A stretch of 14,075 bases of DNA from Anaerolineae bacterium. GTDB lineage: Bacteria > Chloroflexota > Anaerolineae > 4572-78 > J111. A model generated the notes under the pieces. That model had not been told where the DNA came from, ran no database searches, and worked only from the letters and a program-made list of their open reading frames with translations. The stretch spans positions 1-14,075 of the forward strand of contig JAGRBY010000128.1 of the NCBI GenBank assembly GCA_020433835.1, given 5' to 3'. Both the position numbers and the translations under genes were made by a program. Every line of letters starts with the position of its first letter. The first letter of the stretch is position 1. Positions 5,731-12,123 of this stretch are shown in pieces.

Positions 5731-8384
5731 TCAACAAGAGTCGATATCTCATGAAAATAACGAAGACCATTTTACTCTTTTTTATAGCAATACTGCTCAC
5801 AACAGCCTGCGGTTCGATCCTCGGCGAAGAAGAGGGCGATCGACCCGAACGGCTTAATGTTAAAGATTGGCCGACACCGCAAGTTGCTGCCGCAACAGGC
5901 ACCCCGACACCTTTCCCCATTACCACCCTACCGGCAACGGCAGATGCGAATGTAGCCGAGGTTTCACCCACGGCCACCCCAGACAATCCGCAACTGGTAA
6001 CCGGTTCAGCCAACTTGCCCGATTCGGTGACGTCGCTGCTGAGCACTCTGAATACAGATGATACCAGCGGCTCTGACTTTGTGGATCAAATTAGAAGTCT
6101 CAGAGGCGTACCGGCTTTGCCGCCGGGTATAGCTCCGGTAGCTGTTGGGGTACTGGTGGCCGATCAAGCCACTATTCGGCAGGGACCAGGCGAATCGTAT
6201 GGCCAAATTCAGGTTGTTACCAAGGGTGAGTTAGCCGGTATCCTCGGCAAAAATGAAGATCGAAGCTGGGTGTACGTGATCACCATTCAAAAGGTATTGG
6301 GTTGGTTACCGGTCGAGACGCTGCGTATGACCTCCGGCAATTTGGAAGCCGAACCGGTGCTGCCGCCTAATCCGTTGGCCAGCTTCTTAAGTCAAGCAGG
6401 ATCTCAGGCTGCTGCTCCAGCCGCTGCTCCAGCCGCTTCATCAGCCGGTAGTGGAGCAACATCGAACCCTGCGACCACGACTACGGCACAAGCTATCGAT
6501 CCAACCAGCCTTGCGCCGGTAACAACCGCCCGTGTCACCACGCCGGTCAATATGCGACAACGCCCTGGCCCGGATTTCAAAAAGATTGAAGTTGCAGCGG
6601 AAGATGAAGAAGTGTCGATTTTGGCGCGCAATCAAGATAATCAGTGGGCATTGATCAAGATGACCAACGGCACGATAGGTTGGGTCTCGGCTGACTATCT
6701 TGATATCGATGGCGCTTTGACCGACGCACCGGAAGTGCGTACGCTAGATGCTGATCCGGCATCGAGCACAGTTGCCCCCGTTGTCAGCGCATCCAATACA
6801 GCAACGTCCGCACAAACATCGAGCAGTGGTTCGACCGCAGCACAATCAGTGGTTAGCGCGACGCAAAGCAGTGACTCAACTTCCTTGCCGGTTAAAGCAT
6901 TCGCGCCTGTGGCCTCCGCCCGCGTGGTGGAAAAAACGGATGGGCGGCGCGGTCCCGGTGAGTCCTTCGGCCCGGAAATCGAACTTACGGCTGATATGGC
7001 GGTTGATATTCTGGCCCGTAACGAAGATAGCAGTTGGGTTGTTGTGCGCAATCCGCTGGGTGGCGTTGGCTGGACGCCCTTCGATAATTTGAAAGATGTT
7101 GAAGGTTTCATCGAAAATGCGGCCCCGGTTACTACGGCCTGGGTGGAAAGTAACGAAACCAGCCTCATGAGTGGGCCGGGTATTTTCTACAATGAAGTCG
7201 GCAAGTTAGCCATTCACAGTCCCGTTGCCGTTTTGGGCATTAACGACAATCGCAGTTGGGCTTTTATTGAAGCTTTGAACGGTGGACGCGGCTGGGTTCA
7301 ACTGCGTCTGATTAAATTGGCCGGCTCTTACGCCGATATACCGGAATATAAGGCTCCGGCGCTGGCCGAAGGTAATCCGGCTGATGCAGGATTGCCTGCC
7401 CCCAGTGCCGATAGTGCGACAACCGGCAAAATGGTTTTCCAAACGTCGAGCGGCGGTGAAATCAAACTCATCAACGCCGACGGTACAGGGCTGCACACCC
7501 TGACGCACGGCATCGACCCGGTGTTGTCGCCCGACGGGCAGCAGGTGGCTTTTACCCGCTGGACCGGCGATATCGGCGAACTGTGGGTTATCAATGTCGA
7601 TGGCTCTAACGAACATCAAATTTTGGGTGAGATGCATAAGGCCAAAGGCCCGGCCTGGTCGCCGGATGGCAGCCAGATTATTCTAAACTTTCAACAAGGC
7701 GGCCGGTTAGAAGAAAAGAAGCTCTGCCAGCCTCTTGACACCAGTCCGCACCCGCCGCGTAATGCCGGAGACATTCGCGTTGGGGTTAGCGATCAGGGCG
7801 AAGTTCGGCTATGCTGGACAGAGCCGCCCGATCCGCATTGGACGCTGAGAACCATTAACGTGGCCGACGGCAGCTTTGAAGACCTATACGGCGGTTTGTA
7901 TGCGTTTCGCCCGGCCTGGGATCCTGATCAACCGGAGCGGATTGTCTCTGATGCCGGCAATGGGCTTCTCTCGGTTAATATCAATGCCTCGGAAACGAGC
8001 CAGCAGTTAACTGATGTGATCGGTGACAGTTCGCCTGTTTTTTCGCCGGATGGACGCTACATAGCGGTGACAAGCAGATTACAAGGCGAATATTCCATTT
8101 TCCGCATGAACAGCGATGGCGGCGGTCGGGTACGCCTGACCCAAACTCCGCTCTGGGTTCCGGTTCAGGCCGACAGTGATGGCGAGTTATGGAACGATGT
8201 GTCGCCGACCTGGTCACCGGATGGCTCGCTAATTGCCTTCCTGACCGACCGCAATGGACCATGGGAAATCTGGCTGATGAATGCCGATGGATCTAATCAG
8301 CGCCCGATGTTCTCTGACGAGATTAACGATGCGTTAAACATCACCTATGAATTTGTTGACGAACACGCCATAAGCTGGCGTTAG
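5727..8384 (+). CDS. Lipoprotein with four SH3b domains and a TolB-like propeller
   Basis: The predicted exported lipoprotein has 885 residues. The N-terminus MKITKTILLFFIAILLTTAC is a lipoprotein signal (Cys28, or Cys20 if the ATG at 5751 is the true start). The GTG at 5727 is kept because GTGA overlaps the permease stop, typical of translational coupling. Four bacterial SH3 repeats follow (about 142-202, 268-332, 397-460, 471-532), each with an R/S-GPG element and a W-x-x-V/I then G-W signature, joined by Ala/Thr/Ser-rich linkers. From about 569 to the end are TolB/PD40 propeller blades with repeated WSPDG or FSPDG motifs and LWVINVDGSN-type strands. SH3b domains often bind cell-wall material and TolB propellers bind proteins, so it may anchor or gate the pump at the envelope. 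That link is inferred from operon position only; the family has no known enzymatic role. Confidence 0.88.
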   Translation: MINKSRYLMKITKTILLFFIAILLTTACGSILGEEEGDRPERLNVKDWPTPQVAAATGTPTPFPITTLPATADANVAEVSPTATPDNPQLVTGSANLPDSVTSLLSTLNTDDTSGSDFVDQIRSLRGVPALPPGIAPVAVGVLVADQATIRQGPGESYGQIQVVTKGELAGILGKNEDRSWVYVITIQKVLGWLPVETLRMTSGNLEAEPVLPPNPLASFLSQAGSQAAAPAAAPAASSAGSGATSNPATTTTAQAIDPTSLAPVTTARVTTPVNMRQRPGPDFKKIEVAAEDEEVSILARNQDNQWALIKMTNGTIGWVSADYLDIDGALTDAPEVRTLDADPASSTVAPVVSASNTATSAQTSSSGSTAAQSVVSATQSSDSTSLPVKAFAPVASARVVEKTDGRRGPGESFGPEIELTADMAVDILARNEDSSWVVVRNPLGGVGWTPFDNLKDVEGFIENAAPVTTAWVESNETSLMSGPGIFYNEVGKLAIHSPVAVLGINDNRSWAFIEALNGGRGWVQLRLIKLAGSYADIPEYKAPALAEGNPADAGLPAPSADSATTGKMVFQTSSGGEIKLINADGTGLHTLTHGIDPVLSPDGQQVAFTRWTGDIGELWVINVDGSNEHQILGEMHKAKGPAWSPDGSQIILNFQQGGRLEEKKLCQPLDTSPHPPRNAGDIRVGVSDQGEVRLCWTEPPDPHWTLRTINVADGSFEDLYGGLYAFRPAWDPDQPERIVSDAGNGLLSVNINASETSQQLTDVIGDSSPVFSPDGRYIAVTSRLQGEYSIFRMNSDGGGRVRLTQTPLWVPVQADSDGELWNDVSPTWSPDGSLIAFLTDRNGPWEIWLMNADGSNQRPMFSDEINDALNITYEFVDEHAISWR
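6411..6437 (+). repeat. Short 12-bp tandem repeat in an SH3b linker
   Basis: GCTGCTCCAGCC occurs twice in direct succession (6411-6422 and 6423-6434), followed by a partial GCT. It encodes Ala-Ala-Pro-Ala units in the disordered linker between SH3b domains 1 and 2, so copy-number change would only alter linker length. Confidence 0.5.
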
Positions 8385-8402
8385 AAGTTCTGAAAAATAA
8401 AT

Positions 8403-8436
8403 AAAAGCCAATGTTGCAGGTTAACATTGGCTTTTT
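8403..8436 (+). terminator. Rho-independent terminator of the efflux operon
   Basis: AAAAGCCAATGTT (8403-8415) and AACATTGGCTTTT (8423-8435) are perfect 13-bp complements around the 7-nt loop GCAGGTT, and the right arm runs into a five-T tract (8432-8436). It begins 18 nt after the lipoprotein stop codon. The matching A-run on the left arm means it could also work in the other direction. Confidence 0.92.
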
Positions 8437-8455
8437 AATTTCTCCCTTCATCAGG

Positions 8456-8461
8456 TACAAT
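8456..8461 (+). promoter_or_regulatory. Candidate -10 box for a leaderless rsmD transcript
   Basis: TACAAT (five of six matches to the consensus) ends exactly 6 nt before the rsmD ATG at 8468, so the transcript would start at or next to the start codon. No Shine-Dalgarno is visible before this ATG. A -35 element is not clear (TTTTAA at 8433-8438 at best). Confidence 0.4.
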
Positions 8462-8467
8462 GACATT

Positions 8468-9049
8468 ATGCGTGTAATTGCCGGAACTGCCAAAGGAAAA
8501 CAACTAAAAGCCGTCCCCAAAGATACAACTCGCCCTATTACCGACCGGACCAAAGAGGCACTTTTTAGTATTCTGGGACATTGGATTATCGATGCTCGAG
8601 TCTTGGATTTGTTCGGCGGCACGGGCGCGGTTGGGATCGAGGCCCTGAGTCGGGGCGCGGCTCACGTGACATTTATCGATGCCAACCCGGCGGCAACGCG
8701 CACGATTGGTGAAAATTTGCGAGCCACGAACCTGGCCGATAGAGCTTATGTTAGGCGCAGCGATGCCTTCAAATTTCTCAAGCAGCCGCCGACCGATCTG
8801 CAACCTTTCGACCTTATTTATGTGGCTCCGCCGCAGTATAAAGAGATGTGGATTGAAGCCATACGCTTCATCGACGAGCAGATTGACCAATGGTTGCTGC
8901 CCGATGGGGCCGTTATCGCTCAAATTCATCCCATCGAATTTCAAGAGCTTGAACTGCACCATCTAACCCTGTACGACGAGCGAAAATACGGCAGTACGTT
9001 ACTTTGTTTTTACGAGCGAGCAGAAGTCGAAGAGAACATCGATAGATAG
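8468..9049 (+). CDS. rsmD: 16S rRNA (guanine(966)-N2)-methyltransferase RsmD
   Basis: A 193-residue SAM-dependent methyltransferase of normal length for RsmD, which methylates G966 of 16S rRNA in the small subunit. It opens with the family signature MRVIAGTAKGKQLKAVP, then TRPITDRTKEALFSIL, the SAM-binding motif DLFGGTGAVGIEALSRG (47-63), and motif IV as LIYVAPPQY (116-124), where the usual DPPY is replaced by APPQY. The ATG at 8468 is chosen because the protein then starts at the conserved MRVIAG; the in-frame ATG at 8411 lies inside the terminator hairpin and adds 19 unconserved residues. The next gene begins within a few bases of the stop, so the two are likely co-transcribed. Confidence 0.92.
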   Translation: MRVIAGTAKGKQLKAVPKDTTRPITDRTKEALFSILGHWIIDARVLDLFGGTGAVGIEALSRGAAHVTFIDANPAATRTIGENLRATNLADRAYVRRSDAFKFLKQPPTDLQPFDLIYVAPPQYKEMWIEAIRFIDEQIDQWLLPDGAVIAQIHPIEFQELELHHLTLYDERKYGSTLLCFYERAEVEENIDR

Positions 9050-9059
9050 GATGAACAAC

Positions 9060-10424
9060 ATGAAGGTTGCAGAGCCGCCGCCGCCCACAAATAGCCTTTC
9101 TAAAGCTTGGCTTATTGGCTTAACCGCAGCCGGTCTGGTGACGCTGATGGCCATAGGCGGAGCCGCATTTCTGGCTTATAGCTATCTTATCAACAGCAGG
9201 GCTAACGCTTCGTTCATCGTGCCGGTTTTTGCCGATGAACCAACGCTTAACCACATCGCCTTTACCGGAAACGACAATAACGTGTGGCTCGTTTCCCCTT
9301 CGGGTCAAAACCTGCGTCGTCTTACGGAAGATGGGCGAGGGTATCGTTTTCCAACCTGGTCGCCGGACGGAACGCAACTGGCTTTTTTAGGCCGGGATGA
9401 GGCCAACGATACTGTCCTGTATGTGTCACCCACAAGCCAAGCCGCGCCAACCATTGTTTATCAGGCCGAGTTATCAAACCCATTTTATCTCTATTGGGCA
9501 CCCAATAGTCAGGCTGTCACCTTTTTAACCCAGGAGCCAAACAGTATGTCAATGCGGCTGGCCGATGTTAAACAGCCGGAAAACAGCCGCCTTCTGGAAA
9601 AGGGAGCGCCCTTCTACTGGGCCTGGTCACCGCAGGGGGATCGCCTATTAATGCACGTTGGCGGCTCACGTGACACATCGGCTGAGGCGCATCTTTCTTT
9701 TCTCCCTAACCGGCAAGACGCCCAGCGGGTAGAACTCGATCTGGCGCCGGGTGGCTTTCAAGCACCCATGTGGAGTTCCGACGGCCAAAGTTTCTTTTAC
9801 GTGGGTGATAGCGGCGAAGAAGAAGCGATTTACAAAACGAACGTCGAAACTCTTGAGCAAAGCAAAGTTACCAACGTAGACGGTTTTGCTTTTATGATCC
9901 TTTCGCCGGATGATGAGCATATCGCCTATCTGCAATTTGAAGCTGGTACTCGCCCTCCGTTTGGTCGGGCATATCTTATCGACCCATCAACTACCAATCG
10001 GCAGCAGATAACGGATGATCTGATTGCCTCGATGTATTGGTCGCCTGACGGCAAGAAGTTGGCTCTGCTGAGTGTTAGTCACGCTAATGAAGGGCCATCG
10101 GCCGGCATTCCTAACAAAATCGCCGGAATGGCTCTACCCTTACGTCAGCGTATTTATCTACGTTGGTGGATCTATGAGGTAGAAACCGGCACACTTGAAC
10201 CGCTTACATCTTTCCCGCCGACCGATGCTTTTTTGCAGACCATCCCTTATTTTGACCAATATTACCACTCACTCACCTTCTGGTCGCCCGACAGCCGCTA
10301 CTTTGTTGTGGTTAAACGCGAGGATGAGACGGATGCGGGCCAGGTTTGGGTCTATGATACCACCACCGAAGAATCAGCTCGACAAATAGGAGAAGGCCGG
10401 CTGGCCGTATGGTCATGGCGATGA
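9060..10424 (+). CDS. Membrane-anchored TolB-like beta-propeller protein
   Basis: This 454-residue protein has a short Pro-rich N-terminus (EPPPPTNS), one membrane helix at about 16-42, and then an extracytoplasmic propeller. Blades carry PD40/TolB-type motifs, for example TWSPDGTQLAFLGR, YWSPDGKKLALLS and FWSPDSRYFVVV, each next to a strand reporting a value, such as NVWLVSPSGQNLRRL. No catalytic motif is seen; a protein-binding or scaffold role is likely but unproven. The ATG at 9060 is favoured since AGGA (9048-9051) lies 8 nt upstream; an in-frame ATG at 9051, three codons earlier, is also possible. The 3' end overlaps the converging signalling gene by 12 bp. It shares its fold with the C-terminal half of the lipoprotein at 5727-8384. 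Confidence 0.85.
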   Translation: MKVAEPPPPTNSLSKAWLIGLTAAGLVTLMAIGGAAFLAYSYLINSRANASFIVPVFADEPTLNHIAFTGNDNNVWLVSPSGQNLRRLTEDGRGYRFPTWSPDGTQLAFLGRDEANDTVLYVSPTSQAAPTIVYQAELSNPFYLYWAPNSQAVTFLTQEPNSMSMRLADVKQPENSRLLEKGAPFYWAWSPQGDRLLMHVGGSRDTSAEAHLSFLPNRQDAQRVELDLAPGGFQAPMWSSDGQSFFYVGDSGEEEAIYKTNVETLEQSKVTNVDGFAFMILSPDDEHIAYLQFEAGTRPPFGRAYLIDPSTTNRQQITDDLIASMYWSPDGKKLALLSVSHANEGPSAGIPNKIAGMALPLRQRIYLRWWIYEVETGTLEPLTSFPPTDAFLQTIPYFDQYYHSLTFWSPDSRYFVVVKREDETDAGQVWVYDTTTEESARQIGEGRLAVWSWR

Positions 10425-12110
10425 GTCTGACTTCACCAGAAGCTGCAGCCAGGATAAGATCGCCTTTCGTAAATTAGCCTCATCGGAATATTCTAAGATA
10501 TTCATCTCTCTAAAATAGGCCGGTACGGCCCGCCCCGACCGCTTCAAGACCAGGCAGGGCAAACCAATCGCGTGGGCCAATCCAAGCTCGTAAAATACTG
10601 TCGACGCTGTTGTTGAGATATCGACAATAGCCAATCGGCTAGATAATATGGGTTGGCAGATGGGGCAAAAATCTCCGTTGGTCGCAAACTCAGCCGCATG
10701 GTAAATTTTTAGATTAAACGGAGCCAAGGTTTCAACAATGGTGGAATGATACCAGCCCGGCGTACTAACGCCAACGGCCAGATAAACGTAATTTTCATTG
10801 TCAAAGGCTTGAGTAATTTCATCCAATCGATCCGTTACGTAACAGCCTTCTCGCATACAAACCACTTGCGGCGGCGGGGCTGATCGCTTGTTGGCTGCGG
10901 GAAGCGCCGGCTGGCGTTGCTGCTGCATGGCTTCCGGTAAGTGCTGTGGTTCAATAACGCCGCCGTCAGCCTTTGTAATAGCAATACGGATAGCCTCCTC
11001 TAACTCCCGAACATTGCCCGGAAAACTGTAGCTTTGCAGCAGTTCGCCGGCCTGCGCGGAAATTGTGGGCGGCGTGCTATCATCGGTCGCATATTTATCA
11101 AGTAGATAGCCCGTAACCAGCAGCACATCATCCGTCTGTTCGTCTTTGCGCTCACGCAACGGCGGCAGTTCGATAACGGGATCGGCCAGGTACTCATACA
11201 ACTCTTGAGAAAAAAGACCCTGGTTAACATACGACTCCAAATCGACACTCGTTGTTGCCAGAATACGGATATCGATATCAACATCTTGGTCGCTGCCGAT
11301 ACGCCGCACGCACTGATTGAGCAGCGCATGCAGCAACTGTTTTTGCAGCCGCAGACTTAAGCCATTGACTCGATCCAGCACCAGCGTTCCGCCTGAGGCT
11401 TGCTCAAGCAGGCCGGCTTCATCGGCCAGCGCACCGGGAAAGGCGTCTTGCTGAAAGCCAAAGAGAGTGCGTTCTAACGTTGTTTCAGAGTAACTGGCGC
11501 AGCTTACCAAAACAAAACGTTTGCGCTTGCTGGCCAGGTGAATAGTCTCGCTGATGAGCGCTTTGCCGGTACCGGAAGCACCGACGATAAGGACCGGTGT
11601 AGTAGAGTCGATGACTTCGGCTACGCGGCTGAGCACCTCTTTGATAACCCGGCTGCTGCCCACAAATTTTTCGGGAAAAGGAAGATCAACTTTGCGCAGC
11701 GGTGAGGCAATACGCAGATAAGACAGTTTTTGCTCGCGCACCTCAATGGCCGATTTAATAACCCGCCGCACGTGCTCATAATCGAGCGGTTTGGTAACAT
11801 AATCATACGCACCGCGCCGCATCGCTTCAAAGGCGTCTTGCTTGCCCCCATAACCGGTAAAAATGATAACCTGGGTATCGGGGCTTCGTTGGCGAACCAT
11901 CTCTAAAATGTCGAACCCGCCTGTATTGGCCCCTAAAAGCTTAAGATCGGTAGCCACGACATCAAACTCTTGCTGCTTTAACAATTCAGAGGCTCGATTT
12001 ACCGTGCGGGCCTTGGTCAGGTTATATTCCGGGCTGGCTAATTTAGCTGAGTAAATATCAAGCCAATCGGCATCATCTTCAACAATCAATACTTCCGCAA
12101 TTCTTGTCAT
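10413..12110 (-). CDS. Response regulator: receiver, degenerate NtrC-like AAA+ and TIR/NDT-like C-terminal domain
   Basis: Residues are numbered from the GTG at 12113 (566 aa); an ATG follows at 12110 and is the listed start. A CheY-like receiver (about 6-125) has the acidic pair D13/D14, phospho-acceptor D56, T86 and K108, so phosphorylation is likely. An NtrC-type AAA+ domain (148-395) keeps Walker A GASGTGK (178-184), LPPLRER (316-322) and GNVRE (366-370). However, the GAFTGA loop reads DAFPGA (223-228), Walker B is GGTLVLDR with Arg for the usual Glu (248), and the trans-acting arginine region reads FSQELYEYL. There is no Fis-type HTH. Instead residues about 418-560 hold a domain ending in IVDISTTASTVFYELGLAHA, like the C-terminal motif of TIR-like and nucleoside 2-deoxyribosyltransferase-like nucleotide-binding proteins, with E509 at the catalytic-Glu position. 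A role as a sigma-54 activator is therefore unlikely; the output is unknown. It is second in the operon, about 13 nt after the kinase. Confidence 0.87.
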   Translation of the reverse strand: MTRIAEVLIVEDDADWLDIYSAKLASPEYNLTKARTVNRASELLKQQEFDVVATDLKLLGANTGGFDILEMVRQRSPDTQVIIFTGYGGKQDAFEAMRRGAYDYVTKPLDYEHVRRVIKSAIEVREQKLSYLRIASPLRKVDLPFPEKFVGSSRVIKEVLSRVAEVIDSTTPVLIVGASGTGKALISETIHLASKRKRFVLVSCASYSETTLERTLFGFQQDAFPGALADEAGLLEQASGGTLVLDRVNGLSLRLQKQLLHALLNQCVRRIGSDQDVDIDIRILATTSVDLESYVNQGLFSQELYEYLADPVIELPPLRERKDEQTDDVLLVTGYLLDKYATDDSTPPTISAQAGELLQSYSFPGNVRELEEAIRIAITKADGGVIEPQHLPEAMQQQRQPALPAANKRSAPPPQVVCMREGCYVTDRLDEITQAFDNENYVYLAVGVSTPGWYHSTIVETLAPFNLKIYHAAEFATNGDFCPICQPILSSRLAIVDISTTASTVFYELGLAHAIGLPCLVLKRSGRAVPAYFREMNILEYSDEANLRKAILSWLQLLVKSDSSP

Positions 12111-12123
12111 CACTTTCGTTCTC

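Noticed and set aside
8411..8467. ATG at 8411 as the start of rsmD
   Set aside because: It lies inside the terminator hairpin of the previous operon, and the conserved RsmD N-terminus begins at the ATG at 8468.
10413..12110. TIR-like domain as a sign of an anti-phage defence island
   Set aside because: No nuclease, toxin, retron, CBASS or Thoeris-type partner is visible nearby, and the domain is attached to a receiver and AAA+ core, so a defence claim is not supported by this window.
10413..12110. Annotation as a sigma-54-dependent transcription activator
   Set aside because: The GAFTGA loop, the Walker B Glu and the C-terminal Fis-type HTH are all missing or altered.
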